Of a stretch of DNA of 64,000 nt, positions 51,501-60,987 are shown piece by piece; position 1 is the first letter of the stretch; the number at the start of each line of letters is the position of its first letter. The stretch lies in assembly GCA_947172415.1 (NCBI GenBank), contig OX359201.1, positions 1,488,001 to 1,552,000 on the forward strand. The letters run 5' to 3'. Below the pieces are notes generated by a model. That model saw only the letters and a program-made list of their open reading frames with translations, made no database searches and was not told the origin of the DNA. Origin of the DNA: Chondrosia reniformis (lineage: Eukaryota; Porifera; Demospongiae; Chondrillida; Chondrillidae). The position numbers and the translations under genes are program-made.

Positions 51501-54500
51501 AACTAGAGGCAGCCAAGCCAGCTCTAGAAGAAGCTGAAGCAGCTTTACAAGTGAGGCATACATGTGTATATAAGACCATTAGATTTAGCATAGAGAGCCA
51601 AGGACTCACAACAGATCAAAAAGAAGACAAAAATAACCATGGTCACTGATGAAGGGTGGCATTTTCAGAAACAGCTGTCTGGCCTGGTGGAGAAGAAGAG
51701 AAGTAGAAGGAGAAAACTCTTGTATCATCCACTTCATCCACTATATAGACTTAGTAAAATGATGTATTAGTTTTATTAGTATACAATACTGAGTTCTCCA
51801 AGATATGGTTGCAATTTATATATTTATAATATTTCATACTTCCTGATATACCAAGAGGTGGAAAGACAATTATAAGCATAATATTATATGTATATACCAG
51901 TAACTTGATTTTTTAATATATTCATATGTAGACAATTAAAGCTGCTCATATAGCCACTGTTCGTAAGCTTGCGAAACCACCTCACCTCATCATGAGGATT
52001 ATGGACTCTGTACTATTGCTATTTCAAAAGAGAATTGACAGTGTACAGTTGGATCCAGACAAACCAGGACCCAAGCCATCTTGGGGAGAGTCACTGAAAG
52101 TAAGAACTTATTAAAAGCTGCAGGGATGATTTTATTTAATCAATATGTGTATGTTTCCACTAAAACTTTCTTTTATCGATGTACAGCTTATGAGTCAACA
52201 GGGATTCTTGCAGGGTCTTATGACTTTCCCTAAGGACAACATCAATGAAGAAATGGTTGAGCTGCTTGCCCCATACCTTGAGATGGAGGACTACAATCTG
52301 GAGACTGCAAAGAAAGTATGTGGCGATGTAGCAGGATTGCTATCATGGACTAAGGCCATGTCAATTTTCTATGGTATCAATAAAGAAGTGCTACCACTAA
52401 AGGTTAGTCTATTAAGTGTAGTACAATCTGAAGAGTCAGGGACTAATTGTAGTCAATTTATATCAATAGGTGTCAATGCATAGCCTTTGGAGATGCATTA
52501 TTTTTATCTGACCCTTTTCCCAATTAGGCCAACTTAATAATTCAAGAGGGACGGCTATCTAGTGCTATGGCTGAACTAAACCATGCTCAGACTCAATTAG
52601 ATGAGAAACAAAAGGAATTGGATGAAGTACAAGCAATGTATGAGGCAGCTATGAGAGAGAAACAGACCTTACTGGATGATGCTGAAGCTTGCAGAAGAAA
52701 AATGCAGGCTGCATCAGCTCTCATAAACGGTCTTGGTGGTGAAAAGGAGAGGTGGACTGCTCAAAGTAAAGAGTTCCAAAGCCAAATTGGAAGGTTAGTG
52801 ATTTAAAGAAAAAAAAAGAAAAATATGGCAGCGGTGGGATTCGAACCCACGCCATCGAAATGACTGGAGCCTAAATCCAGCGCCTTAGACCACTCGGCCA
52901 CGCTACCTAGACGGGTTGATATTGATGCCTTAGGTTTATATATCGTTCCTTATAGGTTAGTTGGTGATGTTCTCTTAGCCACTGGATTTTTGTCCTATTC
53001 CGGTCCGTTCAATCAAGAATTCAGGAATTTATTGTCGGAAGGATGGCAGAAGGAATTAGAAGAGAGAAATATTCCATTCACTCAAAGCCTAAACTTAACT
53101 GCCATGCTTGTGGACAATACAACAGTAAGTTGACAAATACAATTGAAAGTGGACTAACCATTTTTTAGTGGTTCAGGGCTAGGAATGTAGAGGTTGACTT
53201 AAATATAGTAAAGTATAAATTAAAACTAAGTCAGTAATTAAAGGCCTAATTTTGTCATAAATATCTGAACATTATTAACAAATAACAAGTATTAATACTT
53301 GTTCTATATACATTAAATAGATTGGAGAGTGGAACTTGCAGGGTCTGCCTAATGATGAATTGTCTGTACAAAATGGCATCATTGTGACAAAAGCTACTCG
53401 CTACCCACTGCTCATTGATCCACAAGGCCAGGGAAAGACTTGGATCAAAAACAGGGAAAAAGATAATGAACTGCAAGTGACATCCTTAAACCACAAGTAC
53501 TTTAGAACCCACCTTGAAGACAGCCTATCTCTTGGAAGACCTCTTTTAATTGAAGATATAGGAGAAGAATTAGACCCAGCTTTGGATAATGTTCTGGAAA
53601 AGAATTTCATCAAATCTGGTTCCACTTTTAAGGTTGAATAAGCCACCATATATATGTATATAATAATATTATATACGTACATATGTATCTGTATATAGAG
53701 GCACCATGCACTATTAACATTCTTGACACACTATTATACTATAATTGTTTATTGCACAATTAATTTGTTAAAAGTGTGTATATACAGGAGGAATTACTCT
53801 TAGACTTAATGTATATAGATTTATCTGAATGCCTTTCTTTTATAGAAATATTACAATACGTTACAGCTACTTGGTTTAGTGTAGGCAGAATGTGTAATGT
53901 GATAGTATTGTAGAGGCAAAAGGCAAAATATGGTAGTTAAGCAAAATCATGCAACATGATCAATGCACTGTAAATGAATAAGTTATACAGGACATTTCTA
54001 CCACAAAGATCTTCATCAGCTGTGTAATGTTATATGTAATACTATGTTATTATTATTATCCCTAGGTTAAAGTTGGTGATAAAGAAGTTGATATAATGAA
54101 TGGATTCAAGTTATACCTTACAACTAAGCTGCCCAATCCAGCATACACCCCTGAAGTAAGATCACATTAAGATTTCATAGCTTACAGGATTCTTTTTAGC
54201 TTCATTATATACACATAAGTTTCAGCATAAGGTAGAGGGTCCAACTAAGGTTTCATATACTTGCTATTTACTAATAAACCTTAATTTCCTATCTACACAG
54301 ATTAGTGCTCGCACTTCCATAATAGACTTTACAGTGACAATGAAAGGGTTGGAGGATCAGTTGCTGGGAAGAGTAATCCTTCAAGAGAAACAAGTAATCT
54401 AACTGCATATGATCTAGCATGTCAATATTTTTAATTAGTGAGCTAGTGACATTGTTAGCTTGGCTTGACTTTACACTTACATGCTAATCTATGTTTTACT

Positions 54501-57500
54501 CACACATAGTGGGATTAAATATGTACATGTCATCAGAGATCATCCAATCCACTTTTCCCTTTTCTCTCTTTTAGGAATTAGAAGCAGAACGTGTTGCTTT
54601 AATGGAAGATGTGACAGCCAATAAAAAGAAAATGAAGGACCTTGAAGACAACCTTCTTCTTCGTTTGACTAGCACTCAAGGATCCCTGGTAGATGATGAG
54701 TCTTTGATTGGTGTACTGGCCAACACTAAACAGACTGCTTTGGAAGTCAGTGAAAAATTGACTGTAGCAGCTGAGACAGAGAAAAAGATAACTTCTGCTA
54801 GAGAAGAATTCAGACTTGTTGCAATTCGTGGTTCTGTCCTGTACTTTTTGATAGTGGAAATGTCCATGGTGAATATTATGTATCAGACCTCATTAAAGCA
54901 GTTTCTTGGACTCTTTGATCTGTCAATGGAAAGATCTGACAAGTCTCCTATCACCACAAAGAGAATTTCAAACATCATAGAATACCTGACATTTGAAATA
55001 TTTAGATACACTTGTCGTGGGTTGTATGAGGAACACAAGTTTCTGTTCACCCTCCTCCTTCCATTAAAGATTGGCCTACAAAGTGGTGGTGGCATAAAAC
55101 ATGAAGAGTTTCAGATTCTTATCAAAGGGGGTGCAGCACTAGATCTCAAAACTGTGCAGCCAAAGCCATTCAAATGGGTCACAGACATGACCTGGCTTAA
55201 TTTGGTGCAGTTGAGCAAATTGCCTCAATTTTCAGAAATCCTAAATCAGGTTGGTTAATAATTCCAATAATTTGGTATTCTTTAAAAAAACTAATCAAGC
55301 TTTCCTCTGCTCATTATTGTTGTCATTGTAGAATGTAGGAGATATGTAGATATAAAAACTGAGTTCTTTTAGTCATTCTAGTATTCAGTGCTAGGTGATA
55401 TATGCTTTGCTGTGTTGACTATATACAGCTATATATACATACGTATGATGGCTAGCCCTTCTGTGATTGTAGGTATCTAGAAATGAGCGTGGTTGGAAGG
55501 CCTGGTATGACTCAGATGCTCCCGAAGAGGCTCAAGTACCTGATGGCTACAACACATCTCTTGACTCCTTTAGGAGACTCTTACTGATTAGGTGCGTACA
55601 CTCCATAAAGTACATTGAATAAGAAAAGATTGTGATAATCACTGGAGAGTATTACACCGACCAGCCAAGTGACCTCAGTCCTATTGTGGTGGGGGACTGA
55701 AGTCCTTTTATTGGTCATTTTATCTTTTAATACATATGTATTTATTAAGCACACATATTAGGAACTTTAAGATCTAAAGCAGATCTTAAAGCATTGATAT
55801 CATCATCATTGAACTTTTGACCATTTTTTTTGAGTGGCTAGGGGGAGACTCTCTTTCCCATCAAGTGAACTTCAGTTCCATCCATTAGCTCATTGTGCTC
55901 CTCAGGGGACATGAGTGGGCGGGGGTAATATCCAGAGTACAGTGATGATGAAGCACTAATATAATTGTTAAGATGTTATTGGAGGCTACATGTTAGTATG
56001 TAATTTGCATACACTTGGTTATCTCTCTGTGTTTAGGAGCTGGTGTCCAGACCGAACTCTAGCCCAAGCTCGTAAGTACATTGCTGATGCCTTGGGTAAG
56101 CGATATGCTGATGCAGTCATTCTTGATTTGGAAGAAACATGGAATGAGAGTGACCCTCAGACCCCTCTAGTGTGCTTCCTGTCGATGGGATCAGATCCAA
56201 CTAATGCAATAGAAGGTCTTGCCAAGAAACTGAAGCTAGACTGTCGCTCCATATCAATGGGACAGGGACAGGAAGTACATGCAAGAAGGCTCCTTAGTCA
56301 GTGCATGGCAGAGGTCAGCTGCACTATACATACCTATACATACCACCACTACACCACCTATACCAGTACCACTACACCACCTATACCACTATACATACCT
56401 ATACTATCACTACACCACCTATACCACTATACATACCTATACCACCACTACACCACCTATACCACTATACATACCTATACCACCACTACACCACCTATAC
56501 CACTATACCACTATACATACCTATACCACCACTATACCACTATACCACTATACATACCTATACCACCACTATACCACTATACCACTATACATACCTATAC
56601 CACCACTACACCACTATTATACCACCTATACCACTATACATACCACAAGTACTGGCATATTCTATATAGCTAGATATATGCAGGTCTTATATTTGCTTTG
56701 TACCTTGACTGCATTACTAATATACACATACTTGGCTTTATTTTTATATTTTAGGATGTAGTTTTCACTTTCCTTCTGTGAATGTACGTATACATACCAT
56801 TTATGTTTGTGAATACGTGTCTAGGGTGGATGGGTACTTTTGCAAAATTGCCACTTGGGGTTGGACTTTATGGACGAATTGCTGGAAACTATCCTTGACG
56901 CAGAGTCTATTCATGGAGACATGCGAGTATGGATCACAACAGAAGTTCATCCAAAGTTTCCCATCTCACTTCTGCAGGTAAGTAAGGCAGATTATTCTTT
57001 AAAATGTTCGATTTTAGTTAAACTTTTGTCCCATTTCAAAAACAAATACCAGTGTAACTTATATCTTTCCGTTTTTCACAATTTGTGTATCTTTTCTCTG
57101 CAGTCAAGCATCAAGTTTACTAATGAACCACCTCAAGGAGTTAAGGCAGGCTTGAGACGGACATATGCTGGTGTCACCCAAGATCAACTAGACATATCCA
57201 ATTTGCCTCAGTGGAAGCCAATGCTTTATGCAGTAGCATTCCTCCACACTACTGTTCAAGAAAGAAGAAAATTTGGTCCACTTGGATGGAACATACCTTA
57301 CGAGTTTAACCAGTCAGATCTCAGTGCTAGTGTACAGTTCATACAGAACCACTTGGATGATCTTGACATTAAGAGAGTAAGAAAATTTAGTGTTGTATGT
57401 ACATGTACGTATAATGGGATCAGCTGGGTGGTGATCACTATTTCTAAATGACGGGGCTTTGGCCCCAGCCAAGTGATAGAACTCTATGTAGTATGTTTGT

Positions 57501-60500
57501 TTATTGGTCAGCACAATATACCACTTACTGATAATGTTACATACTCCATGGCCCATTTCCTGGCACATTCAGGAAGTTACCTAGACAAAAAGTTATAACA
57601 AAATTAAATCCACTTCAAATAGGACATTTATTAAACTACAAAGGTACCTATTCTATTTTATAATTGCAATTCAAAGAGGCATGTAGTGCCCCTGTTTTAA
57701 AACTGTATCTTATTAATAGAATTTGGTAGAACCTTTTGAGAGTGTAAAGACACAGAAAATTTTAACCCTAGGGAGGTTCAGCACCTGATTAATAGTCTCC
57801 AGCTGTCTGCCTTATACAGTATTCTAGTCCTATATGATTCAGTAAAACACACTATTTTCAACATGCTACGTACATATATATACTTTAGAGTAAAATGCCT
57901 ATAGGGAACTAACTATATATTTAGTAAGAGCTTTGGATGAGGATACAAGAGTTTTCTCCTTCTACTTCTCTTCTTCTCTACTGGGCCAGACTATAGTTTC
58001 TGGAAATTCCACCCCTTATCAGTGGCCCTGGTAATCTTTGTCTTCTTCCTGATCTTTACAAGTCCTTGGCTCTCTATGCTAAACCTAGGAGTCTTATATA
58101 CTCAATTTTGGATACTAGCCCCCTGTATATATATATTATATATTGTATACATATCCTTTTTTAAGTTCTATGGCTATCTTTCTCATGTTGTAGGGTGTTT
58201 GTTGGAACACTGTCCGCTATATGATGGGTGAAGTGCAATATGGTGGTAGGGTCACCGATGACTATGACAAGCGTCTGCTAAACACTTACTGCAAGGTGTG
58301 GTTTGGTGAGCACATGTTCCAAGATTCCTTCTGCTTTTACAAGGGCTACGTGATTCCTAATGCAAAGACCATAGAACAATACCGGGAATTGATTGATGAG
58401 CTACCTCTTGTTGATACACCACAAGTATTTGGATTGCATCCAAATGCCGACATTACCTATCAGTCTAATATGGCTCAATCTGTCCTGCAAACTATTCTTA
58501 GCATTCAGCCTAAAGACAGCAGTGGAGGAGGAGGAGAAACGAGAGAGAGTGTAGTGTTTAAATTGGCTGATGACATGCTCAATAAACTGCCACCTGATTA
58601 TTTGCCACATGAAGTGAGTATCTTGTGCAAAGGTGTTCCTATTATAAATGTAATACACAGTGGATTTGAATTTGTAATCAATCTTACTTTGGGAACTTAA
58701 ATATAGGCCAATTAATTTCTGTGTGTGATTATATAACTAACATCACAGATCTATATACAGTGGAGCCTCACTTATCCGAACCCATTCATGTATTCATTTT
58801 TATATATAGTCATTTGTATTCACACCGGCGATATTGGTAATATACTATAAATGCAGTATTCAGTGGACTTGAATTGTAATCAGTCTTACTTTGGGAACTT
58901 AAACTAATATACAAGTAGACTCTATACATAATTGCTGTGATAATCATACCACAACTGTTTCAAGTCTCTAATTATAAATAATCATAAAGGTAGGAAAGCT
59001 AGCTTTGCCAATCAGCTGTGACTTCATATCAGAGCTCTCTGTATAGCTATTGTACATTTAATCATGAAGCTAGTCCAGATTGATTATCTAATTAAGGCCT
59101 GAACCAACCGACTGATCCTCTACTTGAATAAGTACTGTTGATGAGGTTTAGGAGCAACAAAAATTGGATATTTTAACCTTGACATCTTTTTCAGCATGCA
59201 TCGTGAATGTAATAAGCTTCCTTATCAATATCAATTTACAAAAATATATACATGTACATTTACATAAGTATGTACATAAACTTGTATTATACGTAGCTTA
59301 TTGTCACACTTGTATATATGTAGGTCAAGGCACGCTTGCAAAAGATGGGTGCTCTTGCATCTATGAACATATTTCTTCGGCAAGAGATTGATAGAATGCA
59401 GAGAGTATTGACTGTAGTCAGAAGCACACTCATTGATCTGAAGCTTGCCATTGAAGGCACAATCATTATGAGTGAGGTGGGTACACTATTTATTTGCTGT
59501 ATAGTGCCTACATATCAAGCTAATATGTTAATATTTATTTATCTGATAAGTTTGTATATATATATACGAAGTAAATGTATTTATATAAAAATCTTTCTTT
59601 AACAGAACCTCAGAGATGCTCTTGATTGTATGTATGATGCAAAAGTGCCCAACATTTGGGAGAAGGTGAGAAAGGACTACACATATAGTGGATACTTTCC
59701 AAGTATTTTAAAGTGGATGTATCACTGACCAGTAGTGTTGTTTATTCATTCCTTGTTTGTATATAGCATTTTGTTGCTGTTTCTTGTTTGTTACCATAAA
59801 TGCAAACTTTTCACAGTGGCAATATTTTCACGATATTAGCGGGCACCATTAAACCATGAAAATATGGACTATGAAACGCACCCACATAAATAATCAATAC
59901 ACCATTTTTCTTATTTGCTATGCATCTACTTTAGAGTAAAAGGCCTATAGGGAAATAAACCTATATGAACTTTGAATGAGGCTACAAGAGGTTTCTCCTT
60001 TTACTCTTCTTTTTCTCCACTGGGCCAGACAGCTGTTACTGGAAATTCCACCCTCCATCAATGACCCTGGGAATCTTTGTTTTCTTCTTGATATCTTCTG
60101 TGTGACACATGTTATATGAGTTTCCACAAAGCAATATAATTGGAAGATTTCATTTCATTATAAGTGCAGTATGCATGTGAAAACATTTCCACTTACATGA
60201 ATATCTTTTCTGTACATGCTACTTGCAATAATTATACAATACATGTAACATTGGTAAAATTGTGTTATACTTATACATGTAGGTGTCATGGGACTCATCA
60301 ACCTTGGGATTTTGGTTTACTGAGCTCTTAGAGAGAAACACACAGTTTTCTTCATGGATTTTCAGTGGACGTCCTAATGTGTTCTGGATGACTGGATTCT
60401 TTAATCCGCAAGGCTTCCTCACAGCCATGCGTCAAGAAGTCACAAGAGCCCATAAAGGGTGGGCTTTGGACTCTGTGGTTCTTCATAATGATGTCACTAA

Positions 60501-60843
60501 AATGATGATGGAAGATGTACCGTCTGCTCCTGCTGAAGGCGTCTATGTCCATGGGATGCATCTAGATGGTGCAGGATGGGACAGGAAAGGCTGCAGATTG
60601 ATGGAACAGCAACCCAAAGTGCTCTTCACTCCGCTCCCAGTCATTCACTTGTATGCAGTGAATTCTGCGGAACAGGTGTTGGACAGCAAGCTGTACCACT
60701 GCCCAATATACAAGAAGCCAAGACGTACTGATCTAACCTACATTACTGCTGTGTACCTGAAAACTCCTGCTGCACCAGTGACTGCAAGTAATCCCAGCCA
60801 CTGGATACTCAGAGGAGTAGCTCTACTGTGTGATATTAAATAA
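27569..60843 (+). CDS. DNAH5/8-like: Axonemal outer-arm dynein gamma heavy chain (DNAH5/DNAH8 type)
   Basis: Fifty-two exons total 13848 nt, or 4615 aa, close to human DNAH5. The final exon is 60283-60843. Exon 1 is 27569-27736, exon 2 28161-28380, exon 3 28648-28808, exon 4 29309-29489, exon 5 29933-30273, exon 6 30553-30666, exon 7 31094-31201, exon 8 31431-31877, exon 9 34679-34855, exon 10 34926-35555. All GT/AG junctions and phases close. It is an ATP-driven minus-end motor of the ciliary outer arm. Word matches to DNAH5/8 run throughout, such as [16 protein letters not shown] at the N-terminus and [12 protein letters not shown] near the end. The start is the first Met after an in-frame stop at 27542. 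I see no damage. Vertebrate DNAH5 and DNAH8 are sister paralogues, so this is probably their co-orthologue. Confidence 0.95.
28022..28100 (+). repeat. Dispersed repeat B, 5' part only
   Basis: Contains CCTACATGCTATGCCTACTC and GGGAACTAAAC in dynein intron 1, then ends. Confidence 0.6.
28868..29236 (+). repeat. Tandem duplication in dynein intron 3
   Basis: Two direct copies, about 28868-29035 and 29096-29236, share GGTACCTTTCTATGTACATA, ATATCCTTTAGGGACA and TTGTCTATTCCCTAC. Confidence 0.8.
30362..30441. repeat. 30-bp-arm hairpin in dynein intron 5
   Basis: Arms 30362-30391 and 30412-30441 are reverse complements with one mismatch (AACAATTGTATTCACAAATT start), and the loop is 20 bp. It is probably a tiny foldback element. 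Confidence 0.85.
30790..31070 (+). repeat. Dispersed repeat B, long copy
   Basis: Carries all shared words of the family in order and lies in dynein intron 6. The C+T-rich middle (TTTTCTTTCTTCTTTTCC) opens a chance frame. Confidence 0.8.
32415..32600 (+). mobile_element. tRNA-derived SINE, diverged
   Basis: TTGTAGCTTAACAGG and GGGTTTGATTTCC are decayed promoter boxes, followed by the shared body ATGATGTTGATAATGATTGT. It lies in dynein intron 8. Confidence 0.6.
33084..33809 (+). CDS. Three-TM membrane protein, paralogue 2, nested in dynein intron
   Basis: A 241-residue single-exon gene inside dynein intron 8 (31878-34678), same strand. It aligns end to end with 13129-13851: shared are HFRG, LGLP, FLIC, YSQH, WLLKLP, EQR, AREAG, TVGG and IMAFN. 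TM segments lie at about 74-94, 98-120 and 213-235. The reading frame is open across the whole length even though the two proteins differ at a large share of positions, which argues that both are kept by selection. No A-rich tail or target duplication was noticed, so a retrocopy origin is not shown. The function is unknown. Being in the sense direction, it must be transcribed from its own promoter or spliced out with the intron. Confidence 0.8.
   Translation: MALQKRNNDRTILQVQTTETNLAQAGNVAVGKASKAEIAIKETGSEVKLPDNPYSKSNFYIKQGQQYFPGKVFRRYWHFRGMNYLFIIHLLSILGLPIFLICSIRFFGWMFSLAAFLFDIAALVVYSQHVHVNRKTMFWLLKLPRLEKSEQRHNNQHYAIEITKIDSYGFLVNAREAGLGLTATVGGTTTLNIMAFNTVGFDYMTKARCHSATFFCCAILATIWSFGWLVGCVVRLFTGCQ
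34345..34460 (+). mobile_element. tRNA-derived SINE, short
   Basis: TTTGTAGCTCAGTGGCAGAG opens the head. The B-box is decayed. It lies in dynein intron 8, downstream of the nested gene. Confidence 0.6.
37335..37440 (-). repeat. Dispersed repeat B, reversed fragment
   Basis: The minus strand reads the GGCCTATAGGGAATTAAACC to GAAGAAGA part of the family. It lies in dynein intron 13. Confidence 0.6.
38400..38590 (+). mobile_element. tRNA-derived SINE
   Basis: The head GTTGTAGCTCAATGGCAAGA and B-box GGGTTCAATACCC are well kept, followed by CTCATGATGTTTGAAAAGGA. It lies in dynein intron 15. Confidence 0.7.
39517..39787. mobile_element. MITE of the TATAGCC family
   Basis: The inverted ends TATAGCCGGAAAATTTGAC and, reversed, TATAGCCAGGAAATTTGATG lie in dynein intron 17. 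There is no coding frame. Confidence 0.75.
43068..44859 (+). other. Dynein AAA1, exons 24-25
   Basis: Exons 43068-44099 and 44422-44859 code residues 1721-2210. The main ATPase P-loop GPAGTGKT is at 1961-1968 and the Walker B-like word CFDEFNRIE follows. The start of the exon finishes the linker, with [22 protein letters not shown]1 is the main hydrolysis site and its motifs are intact. Confidence 0.95.
44871..45061. mobile_element. MITE of the TATAGCC family
   Basis: 191 bp with inverted ends CCGTATAGCCGGAAATAT and, reversed, CCGTATAGCCAGAAATAT, flanked by TA on both sides, in dynein intron 25. A single end of the same family lies near 37905-37945. Confidence 0.8.
45191..46552 (+). other. 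Dynein AAA2, exons 26-28
   Basis: Exons 45191-45395, 45801-46138 and 46412-46552. P-loop GPSGAGKT at about 2243. [20 protein letters not shown] is the Walker B region. Confidence 0.95.
46705..48739 (+). other. Dynein AAA3, exons 29-32
   Basis: Exons 46705-47103, 47569-47703, 47962-48298 and 48630-48739. P-loop GEQGTAKT at about 2577, with FVDDINMP as the Walker B region. Confidence 0.95.
48880..50914 (+). other. Dynein AAA4, exons 33-35
   Basis: Exons 48880-49481, 49786-49939 and 50404-50914. P-loop GVGGSGKQ at about 2938. [19 protein letters not shown] is the following core strand region. Confidence 0.95.
50068..50315. mobile_element. MITE in dynein intron 34
   Basis: Inverted ends TACTGTAAATCCCTTTATT and, reversed, TACTGAAAATCCCTTATTA. 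The interior has repeated TTAGCGA words. No coding frame. Confidence 0.75.
51270..52793 (+). other. Dynein stalk and microtubule-binding domain, exons 36-39
   Basis: Exon 51270-51550 (residues about 3188-3281) is the first coiled-coil strand, rich in A, E and K. Exons 51932-52099 and 52187-52402 code the microtubule-binding tip, with [18 protein letters not shown] and [14 protein letters not shown]. Exon 52528-52793 is the returning strand. Confidence 0.95.
51595..51745 (-). repeat. Dispersed repeat B, reversed copy
   Basis: The minus strand carries GCCAGACAGCTGTTTCTG and TTCATCAGTGACCATGG of the family, in dynein intron 36. Confidence 0.75.
52826..52907 (-). tRNA. trnL-UAG: tRNA-Leu(UAG)
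   Basis: The minus strand folds as a class II tRNA of 81 nt plus the discriminator A. The acceptor stem is GGTAGCG with CGCTGCC (one G-U pair). A-box TGGCCGAGTGG and B-box GGTTCGAATCC are canonical. The anticodon stem is CTGGA/TCCAG with loop TTTAGGC, giving anticodon TAG, and a short variable arm follows. There is no intron. A T-rich run on the minus strand just past the 3' end (plus-strand A-run 52804-52822) serves as Pol III terminator. The gene lies antisense in a 162-bp dynein intron (52794-52955) and fills half of it. Confidence 0.95.
52956..55591 (+). other. Dynein AAA5, exons 40-45
   Basis: Exons 52956-53124, 53321-53632, 54066-54155, 54301-54393, 54575-55249 and 55473-55591. [17 protein letters not shown] and [19 protein letters not shown] mark the domain. 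Confidence 0.9.
56325..56645 (+). repeat. Simple tandem repeat, ACTATACC/CATACCTATACC type
   Basis: About 320 bp built of the words CTATACATACCTATACCACC and ACTACACC in dynein intron 46. Three plus frames stay open and give T/Y/I/P/H-rich artefact ORFs. Confidence 0.9.
57880..58115 (+). repeat. Dispersed repeat B copy
   Basis: Carries GCCTATAGGGAACTAACTA, CTACTGGGCCAGACTATAG and the TGGCTCTCTATGCTAAACCT end, in dynein intron 48. Confidence 0.75.
58635..58910 (+). repeat. Interrupted local duplication
   Basis: About 70 bp at 58640-58705 recurs at 58845-58905 (shared CTTACTTTGGGAACTTAAA). Between them lies a Tc1/mariner-like end, TACAGTGGAGCCTCACTTAT, at about 58756. Confidence 0.6.
59897..60112 (+). 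repeat. Dispersed repeat B copy
   Basis: Contains CACTGGGCCAGACAGCTGTT and the CCTGGGAATCTTTG end, in the last dynein intron. Confidence 0.75.
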
Positions 60844-60987
60844 TGACAACTGAGCAACAGACTATAATATATAATATATAGCAATAACTGTAGTATATAA
60901 CTCTTACATATTACATTGTATTAAATGATTAGCACTGATAATAATTATATCAATTATACGTATAATGTACATGCAATTGGCCATTCC

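Larger units (their letters stand above)
56037..60843 (+). other. Dynein AAA6 and C-terminal domain, exons 46-52
   Basis: Exons 56037-56313, 56825-56977, 57104-57376, 58194-58613, 59324-59476, 59606-59665 and 60283-60843. Words include [18 protein letters not shown] and [19 protein letters not shown] (AAA6), and [19 protein letters not shown] in the C-terminal domain. Confidence 0.95.

Noticed and set aside
56279-56761. T/Y/I/P-rich ORFs in three plus frames
   Set aside because: They lie in a simple repeat within a dynein intron and begin inside an exon read in the wrong frame.
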